DNA of 64,000 nt from Saccharomonospora piscinae (GCF_005862235.1 NZ_VCEK01000001.1:248001-312000); one strand, 5' to 3'; shown: positions 49,907 through 58,437, counted from the first letter of the stretch. Translations and numbers: made by a program. Notes: generated from the sequence alone by a model not told the origin.

Positions 49907-50440
49907 GTGATCCGGAGATCCGCCGGGTTGGGCCTGGTCTGCCTGCTGCTCGCCGCCTGTGGCGGGCCGGGCCCGGCCGAGCGATCATCCACCACCACAG
50001 CCGAAAGCGGGAGTTCGATGCGCACGATGACCGAGGACGAGGCCGCGCAGCGCGCCGAGGAGCACATCCGGCGCGCCGTGGCCGCGCTGCCGGAGAAACC
50101 GGCCCTGACTCCCCTGCGGGCCGACTCCGCCGAGTGCCTCGATCCCAGCGACAACGGCCCCCGGGGCCGCTACGAGGTCGGCCGTTCGTACTGGCTCGAC
50201 GACCTGCCGGGCGAGCGCAACGCCGAGTTCGTCGACGCACTCGTCGAGCACTGGACCGCCAACGACTACCGGGTGCTGACCGACAAGCGGGAGACGAAGA
50301 ACCGGTTCGTGTCGGTGGAGCACCGTGGCGACGCCTTCCGCATGTCGGTCAAGCAGAGCGTGGAGGGTGACCTGTCGCTGGGCGCGTCGTCGCCGTGTGT
50401 CTGGCCCGACGGAACACCCCCGGAGGACGCGAACGAATAG
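49907..50440 (+). CDS. Small lipoprotein linked to the WXG-hydrolase gene
   Basis: 177 residues. The signal peptide ends at lipobox LLAAC with Cys near 18, followed by a Ser/Thr linker and a compact domain (VEHWTANDYRVLTDKRETKNRFVSVEHRGDAFRMSV) of unknown fold. GGGAGG stands 7 bases before GTG 49907. It is probably a surface partner of, or inhibitor for, the neighbouring hydrolase; that is inference. It ends inside a bidirectional terminator. Confidence 0.7.
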   Translation: MIRRSAGLGLVCLLLAACGGPGPAERSSTTTAESGSSMRTMTEDEAAQRAEEHIRRAVAALPEKPALTPLRADSAECLDPSDNGPRGRYEVGRSYWLDDLPGERNAEFVDALVEHWTANDYRVLTDKRETKNRFVSVEHRGDAFRMSVKQSVEGDLSLGASSPCVWPDGTPPEDANE

Positions 50441-50453
50441 TCCTCCGGGGGTG
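50415..50453. terminator. Bidirectional terminator
   Basis: CACCCCCGGAGGAC (50415-50428) pairs perfectly with 50440-50453 around an 11-nt loop. It spans the lipoprotein stop codon and lies 15 bp from the convergent protease stop. Confidence 0.8.
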
Positions 50454-50468
50454 CCACGATTCGCTTCG

Positions 50469-51611
50469 TCAGCCCGTGATCAGGCTCAGCCCGTAGGCGC
50501 TGAGCGCCTCGTTGACGGGCTGGAAGTAGGTCGTGCCGCCGGTGCTGCAGTTGCCGGAACCACCGGAGGTCATGCCCTGCGCCTGGTTGCCCGAGATGAA
50601 CGAGCCACCGGAGTCACCCGGCTCGGCGCACACGTTCGTGCGGGTCAGGCCGGTGACGGTGCCCTCCGCGTAGCGCACGGTCTGGTTCTTGGCCTCGACC
50701 GTGCCGCAGTGCCAGCCCGTGGTGGAACCGGAGCGGCAGATCGACGCGCCGACGGCGGCCTCACTGGAGCCGGACACCACGCGGGCGTTGCCGTCGTAGA
50801 GGTTGACCCACGGGCGCAGCGTGTCGCCGGAGCCGGTCGCCACGAAGGCGTAGTCGTCGCCGGGGAACGACGAACCCTCGAACGTGCCCGTGGGCTGCGA
50901 GGTCGAGGTGCCCGCGGTGCCGCAGTGGCCCGCGGTGACGAACCCGCCCTGGACCGCGAACCCGACCGAGCAACGCCCACCGCCGCCCATGTAGTAGGCG
51001 TTGCCGCCGACGACGTCCATCAGCACCTCGGGCTGCTCTCCCGACTCCACGATCTCGACGGTGTCACCGTCCACATCGGCCGAGGCGGCGAAGTCCGAGG
51101 CCGCCTCGGCGGTGCCCGGCGCCGTGGTGACGACCACCGCGTTGTCACGGGTGTCGACGTACCAGCCGGTGACCGACTCCGGAGCCCTGCTCTCGGCGTC
51201 GTCGAGCCGCTCGGCGGCGGCGTTCAACTCGGTGGCGCTCTGGTCGACGAGCACGGCCTTCGCACCCGCGCCCCGCACCTCGTCGAGCGCGGCGGCGTCG
51301 GTCACGCCGACCACCAGCGTGTTCTGCGCGGTGTCGAAGTACGAGCCGCCGAAGGTGTCGCGCAGCTGCCCACGCAGGCTGCGCTCCACCTCCCGTGCCT
51401 CGGTTTCCGCGTGTAGTCGCTGTTCGGCTTGCGCTGCGGTGAGGCCGAGGTCGCGCTGCATGGCCTGCAGCATCGGGTCGGCTTCGGCCGCCGGCGTGGC
51501 CTGTGGCGCCGTGGTGTCGGCGGTCGCGGGCAGGCTGAACGCGACGGCGGTTCCCGCCGCCAGTACCGCGGCCGCCGTCATCCGGACCGTGACTCTGCGC
51601 TTGCTCGACAT
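50469..51611 (-). CDS. Secreted S1-family serine protease (Streptogrisin-like), copy 1
   Basis: 380 residues. A signal peptide (about 1-31), a pro-region (32-190) containing LQAMQRDLGLTAAQAEQRL, and a trypsin-like mature domain. The triad is His in VTAGHCGTAG, Asp in GDDYAFVATG and Ser in EPGDSGGSFI. GGRCSVGF and GNCSTGG give disulfide Cys as in streptogrisins and alpha-lytic protease. Pro-region is needed for folding in this family. The paralogue at 52733 is very similar, and both have the same dyad upstream. Confidence 0.94.
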   Translation of the reverse strand: MSSKRRVTVRMTAAAVLAAGTAVAFSLPATADTTAPQATPAAEADPMLQAMQRDLGLTAAQAEQRLHAETEAREVERSLRGQLRDTFGGSYFDTAQNTLVVGVTDAAALDEVRGAGAKAVLVDQSATELNAAAERLDDAESRAPESVTGWYVDTRDNAVVVTTAPGTAEAASDFAASADVDGDTVEIVESGEQPEVLMDVVGGNAYYMGGGGRCSVGFAVQGGFVTAGHCGTAGTSTSQPTGTFEGSSFPGDDYAFVATGSGDTLRPWVNLYDGNARVVSGSSEAAVGASICRSGSTTGWHCGTVEAKNQTVRYAEGTVTGLTRTNVCAEPGDSGGSFISGNQAQGMTSGGSGNCSTGGTTYFQPVNEALSAYGLSLITG

Positions 51612-51691
51612 CCCGACCTCCTTGTTGGGCGTTGGTCAACAACGGGTCGAAGTATGCCGACGGGAAAGGCCGGGCACAGCCGCCGAGCGGC

Positions 51692-51714
51692 CCGCGACGA
51701 GCGTCGCGAATCGG
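51692..51714 (-). promoter_or_regulatory. Dyad shared by both protease promoters, site 1
   Basis: GCGACG-AG-CGTCGC followed by GAATCGG; 21 of 23 positions match the site at 53959-53981. It lies 80 bp before the start codon of protease 1. It is a likely activator or sigma-factor site. Confidence 0.6.
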
Positions 51715-51791
51715 GCATCGGCTGCGACGAAAGTTGGTTCAGACTAGGCGAAACGGGTGAACCAGCCGGAGTCCCGGTGGCCCGCGCCGCG

Positions 51792-52616
51792 TTACGCCGT
51801 CCGGCTCGCGGTGAGCAGCACCGGCGTGGTGATCCCGTTTCGGGCACACAGCTCGGCCAGGAAACCGCCCAGCCAGCCGAGCGCATCCGGCGACCACTCG
51901 GCGAGCGTGCCGGGAAAGGTCACCCGGTGGCCCGGTGGACCCTCCCAGAACTGGTCGGACAGCGGCGGCCGGGTCGTGAGCGGGTCGTGGTCGCCGCGCG
52001 AGCGCTCCCCGCAGCGGAACACGTCCTGATCGGCCCGGTCGAGCTGCTCGCGCAGCGTTGCCGCGACGGCAGGAACGGCCGGGACGCGCCCGCTGTCCAG
52101 CGTGATCCGCACCGTTGCGCGCTCGCGCGGATCGCCTGGGGTGAACCAGCCTGCGGTGAGCAGTGACGGGCTGAGTGCCGGCTCCGGCGCGAGCACGGCC
52201 GCGAGATCCCGCACGGGCAGCAGGAGCTGCACCGCGCTCAGGTTCAGGGTGCCGAGCCGCTGGGTCGCCTCGGTGGCGCAGCGCAGGAACGGCTGGGTGG
52301 GCAGCGTGGTCAGCGGACGGTCGGCCCCGGCCAGTTCGAGCCCGACCTGGAACCAGGTGACCAGCGAGGTGTCGTCGGCGAACGGGTGCTCGTGTCCGGC
52401 GTCGTTCATGCCCCACAGCCGGGGCGCGCCCACGTCCGAAAGCCAGCCCAAGGCGAGCGAGCGCTCGTGGAAGTAGACGTAGGCATCGCGGTCGTCGGCG
52501 GGATCGCGCCACGGGTGCGGTGCCAGCTGCCCGTACAGTGCCGCGAACAGCGGGCTGCCGTTGCCGGGCGAGTTCGGGTCCACTCCGGGACGGGCGCGCT
52601 CACCGTCTTCCGGCAC
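51792..52616 (-). CDS. Unrecognised soluble protein between two proteases
   Basis: 274 residues with ordinary amino-acid composition and no signal peptide. Visible features include PWRDPADDRDAYVYFHERSLALGW, a DTSLVTWFQVGLEL strand, a run resembling a hydrophobic core LSAVQLLLPVRDLAAVL and a Gly/Trp-rich end. I do not recognise a family or catalytic motif. It faces the same direction as both proteases, and its stop is 180 bp from protease 1's start. It may be an independent cytoplasmic protein; position suggests a link with the proteases but nothing proves it. Confidence 0.65.
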   Translation of the reverse strand: MPEDGERARPGVDPNSPGNGSPLFAALYGQLAPHPWRDPADDRDAYVYFHERSLALGWLSDVGAPRLWGMNDAGHEHPFADDTSLVTWFQVGLELAGADRPLTTLPTQPFLRCATEATQRLGTLNLSAVQLLLPVRDLAAVLAPEPALSPSLLTAGWFTPGDPRERATVRITLDSGRVPAVPAVAATLREQLDRADQDVFRCGERSRGDHDPLTTRPPLSDQFWEGPPGHRVTFPGTLAEWSPDALGWLGGFLAELCARNGITTPVLLTASRTA

Positions 52617-52677
52617 TGCGACCCCCTCGACGATCCGGTGGCACCGCCGTCACGATACCGCGGCGGCGGGCACGGGA

Positions 52678-52714
52678 CCGGGCGTGGCCGGGACGAATCC
52701 CGTGCCACGCCCGG
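52678..52714. terminator. Long hairpin after protease 2
   Basis: CCGGGCGTGGC (52678-52688) pairs with 52704-52714, and CGGGA/TCCCG inside extend the stem to a CGAA tetraloop with one bulge. It lies 19 bp past the protease 2 stop. Confidence 0.8.
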
Positions 52715-52732
52715 CCGGTGTCGTGTCCGGCG

Positions 52733-53869
52733 TCAGCCGGTCACCAGGGTGAGGTTGTAGGCGTTGAGCACCTCGTTGACGGGCTGGTAGTACGTCGTGC
52801 CGCCCCAGGTGCAGTTACCGGAACCACCGGAGGTCATGCCCTGCGCCTGGTTGCCCGAGATGAACGAGCCACCGGAGTCACCGGGCTCCGCGCAGACGTT
52901 GGTGCGGACCATGCCGTAGACCGCGCCCTGCGAGTAGCGCACCGTCTGGTTCTTGGCCTCGATCGTGCCGCAGTGCCAGCCGGTGGTCGAGCCGGAACGG
53001 CACACCGACGAGCCCACCGGGGCCTCGTTGGAGCCGGACACGACGCGGGCGCTGCCGTTGTACATGTTGACCCACGGCCGCGGCGTGTCGTCGGAGCCGG
53101 TCGCGACGTAGGCGTAGTCGTTGTACGGGAACGACGAACCGGCGAAGTAGCCGCTCGGCGACGACGTCGAGGTGCCCGCGGTGCCGCAGTGGCCCGCCGT
53201 CACGAAGCCGCCCTGCACCGAGAAGCCGATGGAGCAGCGGCCGCCGCCGCCCATGTAGTAGGCGTTGCCGCCGATGATGTCCATCAGCGCGGTGGGCGAC
53301 TCGGTGGACTCGACGATCTCGACCATGTCGCGGTCCACCCCGGCGGCGGCGACGAACCCGGTCGCCTTGCCCTCGGTGCCCGGCTTGGTGGTGACCACCA
53401 CGGAGTTGCTGCGGGGGTCGACGTACCAGCCGGTGACCGCCTCGGGCGCGCGGCTCTCCCTGGCGTCGAGCGCGTCGGCCGCGGCGTCGAGCGCGGATGC
53501 GCTGTCGTCGACGAGCTGCGGCGTCGCACCGGCGGCGCGCACCTCGGCGAACTCGGCGTGGTCGGTGACTCCCACCACGAGCGAGCGCTCGGCGGCGTCG
53601 TAGTGCGAGCCGCCGTAGCTCGTGCCCAGTTCCGCGCGCAGCGCGTCATCAACGGTGCGAGCGGTCTCCTCCCGCTGCAGCCGCTGCTCGGCCTGCTGTT
53701 CGGTGAGGCCGAGGTCGCGCTGCATGGCCTGCAGCATCGAGTCGGCTTCGGCCGTCGGTGTCACGTCGGCCGCGGTGGTGTCGGCCGTCGCGGGCATCGT
53801 GAACGCGAGTGCCGTTCCCGCCGCCAGGATCACGGACGCGGTCGCACGCGCCGCGAATCTGTGCTTCAT
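52733..53869 (-). CDS. Secreted S1-family serine protease (Streptogrisin-like), copy 2
   Basis: 378 residues, organised like copy 1: signal peptide, pro-region with the same LQAMQRDLGL motif and a mature domain with triad VTAGHCGTAG, YNDYAYVATG and EPGDSGGSFI. The mature halves of the two copies are much more alike than the pro-regions. This indicates duplication with faster drift of the propeptide. A dyad at 53959-53981 stands 90 bp before the ATG. Confidence 0.94.
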   Translation of the reverse strand: MKHRFAARATASVILAAGTALAFTMPATADTTAADVTPTAEADSMLQAMQRDLGLTEQQAEQRLQREETARTVDDALRAELGTSYGGSHYDAAERSLVVGVTDHAEFAEVRAAGATPQLVDDSASALDAAADALDARESRAPEAVTGWYVDPRSNSVVVTTKPGTEGKATGFVAAAGVDRDMVEIVESTESPTALMDIIGGNAYYMGGGGRCSIGFSVQGGFVTAGHCGTAGTSTSSPSGYFAGSSFPYNDYAYVATGSDDTPRPWVNMYNGSARVVSGSNEAPVGSSVCRSGSTTGWHCGTIEAKNQTVRYSQGAVYGMVRTNVCAEPGDSGGSFISGNQAQGMTSGGSGNCTWGGTTYYQPVNEVLNAYNLTLVTG

Positions 53870-53958
53870 GAGCGAATCTCCTTGTGACGTTGGTTACGTC
53901 GTCCGGACAAGGAGGAAGTATGACCAGTGCGCACCGGGGCCCGTGACCGCTCAACGGA

Positions 53959-53981
53959 CCGCGACGAACGTCGCAAATCGG
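53959..53981 (-). promoter_or_regulatory. Dyad shared by both protease promoters, site 2
   Basis: GCGACG-AA-CGTCGC followed by AAATCGG, matching 51692-51714. The 340-bp gap 53870-54209 also holds a weaker repeat (CAACGAACGTCGTG near 53992) and the sigK promoter; nothing else is seen there. Confidence 0.6.
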
Positions 53982-54151
53982 CCAACGGCGGACAACGAAC
54001 GTCGTGCTCCATGTGGGCAGCGGCCAGTACGCGCCCTGCTTCCGTTGTGTCCTCTGTGGAATGGAAACCGCGTTCGGTTCCCGCGCCGCGCCGGTGGGGT
54101 TGGCCGGGTGACGGCCGGGGTAGCCGGGGCCGCGACTCACGACACCCGGGG

Positions 54152-54180
54152 CAATCCACGGGCGGCGCCGTGACGAATCA
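54152..54180 (+). promoter_or_regulatory. SigK-like promoter before sigK
   Basis: CAATCC (54152-54157), 15-nt spacer, ACGAATCA (54173-54180). The reported M. tuberculosis SigK consensus is CCATCC-N15-17-CCGAATCG, giving 5/6 and 6/8 matches. The same -35 and spacing occur before the amine-oxidase gene at 60428-60456. Confidence 0.65.
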
Positions 54181-54209
54181 CGTGGGTAGCCGTGAGGAAG
54201 GACAGGCGA

Positions 54210-54803
54210 ATGGGCGATTCGGTGCGGGCCGTGCGGAGGCCGTCGCCGGGTGGGGGCGAACCCACGGCGGACGAGCTGTTACTGCGGGTGGCACGGGGCA
54301 GCGAGGCCGCGTTCGAGCAGCTCTACGACATCGTGGCCCCGCCGGTGTTCGGGGTGGTGCGGCGCGTGCTGCGCGACGTCGCCCAGGCCGAGGAGGTCAC
54401 GCAGGAGGTTCTGGTCGAGTTGTGGCGCACCGCCACCCGCTACGATCGCTCCCGGGGCAGCGCCATCACCTGGGCGCTGACCCTGGCGCACCGCAGAGCG
54501 GTGGACCGGGTGCGGTCCGCGCAGGCCCGGGCCGACCGCGAGGAGCGCGCGGGGGCGATGGCGCCGGGGCGCGAGTTCGACGAGGTCGCCGAGGCGGTGA
54601 CGGCCAGGTTGGAACGCGAGCAGGTGCATCGCTGCCTGTCCACGTTGACCGAGCTGCAGCGGGAGTCCGTGCTGCTGGCCTACTACGGGGGGCACACCTA
54701 TCCCGAGGTCGCGAAGTTGCTGGACAGTCCGCTCGGCACGATCAAGACTCGCCTGCGCGACGGCCTCATCCGGCTGCGAGACTGCTTGGGGGTGACCCGG
54801 TGA
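54210..54803 (+). CDS. sigK: ECF sigma factor SigK
   Basis: 197 residues. Region 2 (AAFEQLYDIVAPPVFGVVRRVLRD, then EVTQEVLVELWRTATRYD) and region 4 (LTELQRESVLLAYYGGHTYPEVAKLLDSPLGTIKTRLRDGLIRLR) are complete. The protein binds RNA polymerase to direct it to SigK promoters. Its stop overlaps rskA by 4 bp, as in mycobacteria. ATG 54210 has GAGGAAGGA upstream; GTG 54192 is within that site. A SigK-like promoter upstream predicts autoregulation. Confidence 0.93.
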   Translation: MGDSVRAVRRPSPGGGEPTADELLLRVARGSEAAFEQLYDIVAPPVFGVVRRVLRDVAQAEEVTQEVLVELWRTATRYDRSRGSAITWALTLAHRRAVDRVRSAQARADREERAGAMAPGREFDEVAEAVTARLEREQVHRCLSTLTELQRESVLLAYYGGHTYPEVAKLLDSPLGTIKTRLRDGLIRLRDCLGVTR

Positions 54804-55543
54804 CGACCCCGGATGTGCATACGCTGACCGGCGCCTACGTGGTGAACGCGCTCGACGAGTTCGAGCGCCGCCAGTTCGAGGCGCACATGGCCGAGTGCTC
54901 CCAGTGCGCGGAGGAGGTCGTCGAGCTGCGGGAGGCGGCGACCCGGCTCGGGCTCGCGGCGGCGCAGGAGCCGCCCCCCGGCCTCAAGCAGCGGGTGCTG
55001 ACCCGCATCAGCACGGTGCGGCAGGACTCCCCCGGCGGCGGGTCCAGCGGCGGGCGTGGTGCGGGACGCTGGCCGCTGCGGCTGGTGTCGGTGGCCGCCG
55101 CCGTGGCCGTGGCCGCCTCGGTGGGACTGGGCGTCGTCGCCTACCGCACGCAGTCGGAGCTGGCCGACGTCCGCCAGGAGCTCACGCAGGTACGCGCGGA
55201 CGAGGCCGTGATGGCCCGGTTGCTGGCCGCACCCGATCTGCGGGAGGTCGCCGGGCACGGCGCCACCGAGGGCCGGGGCAGCGTGATGATGTCGCCGAGC
55301 CTGAACAAGGGGATGCTGCTCGTGGCCGGGATGCCGGAGCAGCCGTCGAGCTCGACCTACCAGGCGTGGGCCATCGTCGACGGCACCCCACGGTCGATCG
55401 GGGTGCTCGGCCCGCAGGGCACGACCACGACCCCGCTGGTGATCGAGGACCTCAGCGGGGTGGCCGAGATCGCCATGACGGTCGAGCCCGAGGGCGGATC
55501 GACCCGCCCCACCACCGAGCCCAGCGTGCGGTTTCCGATGTGA
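54800..55543 (+). CDS. rskA: Anti-sigma factor RskA
   Basis: 247 residues. The N-terminal cytoplasmic anti-sigma domain (AYVVNALDEFERRQFEAHMAECSQCAEEV) carries a HxxxCxxC-like zinc motif. A membrane segment spans about 93-115 (LVSVAAAVAVAASVGLGVV), and the external domain of the RskA type (QPSSSTYQAWAIVDGTPRSIG) follows. It holds SigK inactive until proteolysis releases it. GTG 54800 overlaps the sigK stop. Confidence 0.93.
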   Translation: MTTPDVHTLTGAYVVNALDEFERRQFEAHMAECSQCAEEVVELREAATRLGLAAAQEPPPGLKQRVLTRISTVRQDSPGGGSSGGRGAGRWPLRLVSVAAAVAVAASVGLGVVAYRTQSELADVRQELTQVRADEAVMARLLAAPDLREVAGHGATEGRGSVMMSPSLNKGMLLVAGMPEQPSSSTYQAWAIVDGTPRSIGVLGPQGTTTTPLVIEDLSGVAEIAMTVEPEGGSTRPTTEPSVRFPM

Positions 55544-55562
55544 GCGGCCGGGGCAACGGAGT

Positions 55563-56708
55563 TCACGGGCGCAGCCGCTGCCTCACCCGCGCGGCCTCGC
55601 GGGTGAGGTGGTCGCGCTCCGCGGCGCTGCCAGCCACGCGGGCGGCCTCGGCGTAGCGCTGGGCGGCCTGTTCGCTCTCGCCTGCGCGTTCGTGCAGGTA
55701 GGCCGCCACCGCGGCATAGCGCGACACGCCGGGATCGACCTCGGCCAGCGCCGCCAGCCCGGCCCTCGGCCCGTCGGCCTCGCCGACGGCCACCGCGCGG
55801 TTGAGCCGCACCACCGGGCTGTCGGTGAGGCGCATCAGCTCGTCGTACCACTCCACGATCTGCACCCAGTCCGTCTCGGCGGTGCTCGGGGCGTCGGCGT
55901 GCAGCGCGGCGATCGCCGCCTGCGCCTGGTACTCGCCCAGCCGGTCGCGGGCCAGCGCGCCCTGCAGGATCGTCACCCCCTCGCTGATCAGTCCGGTGTC
56001 CCAGCGGGCGCGGTCCTGCCGGGCGAGCGGCACCAGCCGACCGTCCGGGCCGGTGCGTGACGCGCGGCGTGCGTGGTGCAGCAGCATGAGCGCGAGCAGG
56101 CCCGCCGCCTCGGGTTCGCCGGTCGACGCGACCACCTGGCGAGCAAGGCGGATCGCCTCGCCCGCCAGGTCGATGTCCCCGCCGTAGCCTTCGTTGAACA
56201 CGAGGTAGAGCACCCGCAGCACCGTGCCGAGGTCGCCGGGCCGGTCGAGCGCTTGCCCCGCGATCCGGCGTTTCGCACGGCTGATCCGCTGCGCCATGGT
56301 CGCCTCCGGCACGAGGTAGGCCGCGGCGATCTGCCGTGTGGTCAGGCCACCGACCGCGCGCAGCGTCAACGCGACGGCCGAGGCCGGCGACAGGCTGGGA
56401 TGCGCGCACAGGAAGTAGAGCCGCAGGGTGTCGTCGGTGGCGGGCACCGGGCCTGCCGGGGGCTCGACCTCCACGACCTGCTCCCGGCCTCGTCTCGACG
56501 CCTCGGAGCGCGCGGCGTCGAGGAACTTGTGCCACGCCACGGTGACCAGCCAGCCCTTCGGGTCGCGCGGGGGCCCGTCCGGCCAGGTCTCCAGCGCGCG
56601 GACCAGCGCTTCCTGCACGGCGTCCTCGGCCGACGCGAAGTCCGCTCCGCGCCGGACGAGGACACCGATCACCGCGGGCACGAGCTCCCGCAGCTGTGAG
56701 TCGTTCAC
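55563..56708 (-). CDS. ECF42-group RNA polymerase sigma factor with C-terminal extension
   Basis: 381 residues. Sigma regions 2 and 4 fill about 1-170 (ADFASAEDAVQEALVRALETWP, PRDPKGWLVTVAWHKFLDAARS). The 200-residue C-terminal extension (LVFNEGYGGDIDLAGEAIRLAR, WYDELMRLTDSPVVRLNRAVAVGE, TPR-like) marks group ECF42, in which the extension replaces an anti-sigma factor. GTG 56708 overlaps the partner DGPF gene stop by 4 bp. An ECF42-type promoter at 57164-57190 lies before the partner, so the operon may be autoregulated. Confidence 0.92.
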   Translation of the reverse strand: MNDSQLRELVPAVIGVLVRRGADFASAEDAVQEALVRALETWPDGPPRDPKGWLVTVAWHKFLDAARSEASRRGREQVVEVEPPAGPVPATDDTLRLYFLCAHPSLSPASAVALTLRAVGGLTTRQIAAAYLVPEATMAQRISRAKRRIAGQALDRPGDLGTVLRVLYLVFNEGYGGDIDLAGEAIRLARQVVASTGEPEAAGLLALMLLHHARRASRTGPDGRLVPLARQDRARWDTGLISEGVTILQGALARDRLGEYQAQAAIAALHADAPSTAETDWVQIVEWYDELMRLTDSPVVRLNRAVAVGEADGPRAGLAALAEVDPGVSRYAAVAAYLHERAGESEQAAQRYAEAARVAGSAAERDHLTREAARVRQRLRP

Positions 56709-57112
56709 TCGGTCACCGTGGGTGGCTCGGTGAGGAACGGGCGCACCTCGAGCCACTCGAAGATCGGCTCGCCACCGGCCCCTGGCGCGGCGGACAGCTC
56801 TCCGGCCAGTTCGACCGCGCGGTCCCAGCTCTCCACGTCGATGACCATCCACCCCGCGATGAGATCCTTGGTCTCGGCGAAGGGGCCGTCGGTGACCGGC
56901 GGACGGCTCTCGCCGTCGTAGCGCACGAACGTGCCCTCGGGCGCCAGTGCCTGGGAATCGACGAACTCGCCGCTCTCCTCAAGGCGGTTCGCGAAGTCGC
57001 GCATGAACTGCACGTGCGCGTCGATCTCCTGCGGGGTCCAGCGGTCCATCGGGATCCAGTCGCCCACCGGAGTCGGGCCGCCCCGGTAGTGCTTGAGCAG
57101 CAGGTACTTCAT
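56705..57112 (-). CDS. DGPF/YCII-domain protein, ECF42 partner
   Basis: 135 residues. MKYLLLKHYRGGP at the N-terminus and PVTDGPFAETKDLIAGWMVIDVESWD contain the DGPF motif that names the family. These proteins are the conserved partners and targets of ECF42 sigma factors; their enzymatic role is unsettled. It is translated first, with the sigma gene overlapping by 4 bp. Confidence 0.92.
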   Translation of the reverse strand: MKYLLLKHYRGGPTPVGDWIPMDRWTPQEIDAHVQFMRDFANRLEESGEFVDSQALAPEGTFVRYDGESRPPVTDGPFAETKDLIAGWMVIDVESWDRAVELAGELSAAPGAGGEPIFEWLEVRPFLTEPPTVTE

Positions 57113-57163
57113 AATGTGTCTCCTCGGTCTTGTGCGGCCCGTCGTGGCCACTCGTGACCCTGG

Positions 57164-57190
57164 GACGGAGCTCGCGCCCCATTCTCGACA
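57164..57190 (-). promoter_or_regulatory. ECF42-type promoter
   Basis: On the minus strand, TGTCGA (57190-57185) is followed after 17 nt by CGTC (57167-57164). The reported ECF42 motif has TGTCGA at -35 and CG(A/T)C at -10. It is 52 bp before the DGPF start. Confidence 0.6.
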
Positions 57191-57207
57191 TCCCGCGCTC
57201 GACCTTG

Positions 57208-58437
57208 TCACTTCGCACGATCGAGCGCGAACTGGTGCACGTCGAGATACCCCGCGCGGAACCCGGCCTCACAGTAGGCGAGGTAGAACTCCCACATCCG
57301 GCGAAACGTGGTGTCGAAGCCGAGTGCCGCCACCGCGGGCCAGGCGGCCAGGAAACGGGACCGCCACCGCGACAGCGTGCGCGCGTAGTCGGCACCGAGG
57401 GCGTGGCGTTGCCGCACCCGCAGCGTGGTGTGGTCCCGCAGTGCCTGCTCCACGGCGGGCACCGACAGCAGTTGCCCGCCGGGGAAGACGTACTTGTGGA
57501 TCCAGGTGTGGGAGTCGCGGGTGGCCAGCAGCCGGTCGTGCGGCATCGTGATCGCCTGGAGAGCGACCCGGCCACCGGGTTCGAGCAGGCGGTCCAGCGT
57601 CGCGAAGTAGTCCGGCCAGTACTCGGCGCCCACGGCCTCGATCATCTCCACGCTGACGATGGCGTCGTAGTGTCCCCGCGCCTCGCGGTAGTCGCACAGC
57701 ACCACCTCGACGCGGTCGGCGACGCCCTCCTCGGCCATCCGTTTGGCGGCCAGTGCCCGCTGCTGCTCCGACAGCGTCAGCGTGGTGACCCGCGCGCCCC
57801 GCCGCGCCGCGCGCAGCGCCAGCTCACCCCACCCGGTGCCGATCTCCAGCAGGTCCGTGCCCGGCCCGACGCGGGCGAGGTCCAGCATTTCGTCGATCTT
57901 GCGGCGCTGGGCCGTGGCGAGGTCGTCACCGGCACCGGCGAACGAGGCGCACGAGTAGGTCATCGTCTCGTCGAGGAACTCGGCGAACAGCTCGTTGGAC
58001 AGGTCGTAGTGCCGGTGGATATTGCGCCGGGCGCCCCTGACCGTGTTGCGCTCCCCCTCGGGGCGGGGCAGATCGACCCAACGGCGCAGCAGTTGCAGCG
58101 GGCGCGGTACGAGCACCGCCATGCGCCGCGCGAACGGGGTGAGCACCCCGGGCAAATCGTCGGCGGTCCAGTCCCCGGCGAGGTAGGCCTCCCCGAAACC
58201 GATCTTCGCGTCGGCCCCGAGCCGGTGGAAGAACGCGCGCGGGCGGACGAGCCGCAGCACCGGCCCGCCCGCGCCGAGGCACCGGCCGCCGGGCAGCCAC
58301 ACCGTCACGGGTAGGTCGGCGACGGCGTGGCGGAACAGCCGCTCGGCGGCCCAGGCACGCAGCGGTGCGTGCGGGGTGACGGCGAGTTCGGCCCACGTCG
58401 GGTCCGTCGGCGGGTCCGTCGGCGGGTCTGTCGGCAT
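57208..58437 (-). CDS. Cyclopropane-fatty-acid-synthase-like SAM methyltransferase, copy A
   Basis: About 409 residues. NIHRHYDLSNELFAEFLDETMTYSCASF contains the YSC of the active site, LLEIGTGWGELALRAA is the SAM motif I, and IVSVEMIEAVGAEYWPDYF and LQAITMPHDRL follow. It transfers a methyl or methylene unit to unsaturated phospholipid acyl chains, as CFA synthase and M. tuberculosis UfaA1 do. ATG 58437 is chosen over 58440. It is last in the amine-oxidase-DUF1365-CFA operon, overlapping DUF1365 by 1 bp or so. Confidence 0.92.
   Translation of the reverse strand: MPTDPPTDPPTDPTWAELAVTPHAPLRAWAAERLFRHAVADLPVTVWLPGGRCLGAGGPVLRLVRPRAFFHRLGADAKIGFGEAYLAGDWTADDLPGVLTPFARRMAVLVPRPLQLLRRWVDLPRPEGERNTVRGARRNIHRHYDLSNELFAEFLDETMTYSCASFAGAGDDLATAQRRKIDEMLDLARVGPGTDLLEIGTGWGELALRAARRGARVTTLTLSEQQRALAAKRMAEEGVADRVEVVLCDYREARGHYDAIVSVEMIEAVGAEYWPDYFATLDRLLEPGGRVALQAITMPHDRLLATRDSHTWIHKYVFPGGQLLSVPAVEQALRDHTTLRVRQRHALGADYARTLSRWRSRFLAAWPAVAALGFDTTFRRMWEFYLAYCEAGFRAGYLDVHQFALDRAK

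Noticed and set aside
51739-52512. Alternative minus-strand frame overlapping 51792-52616
   Set aside because: Arg/Ala/Pro-rich composition typical of a shadow, whereas the chosen frame has ordinary composition.
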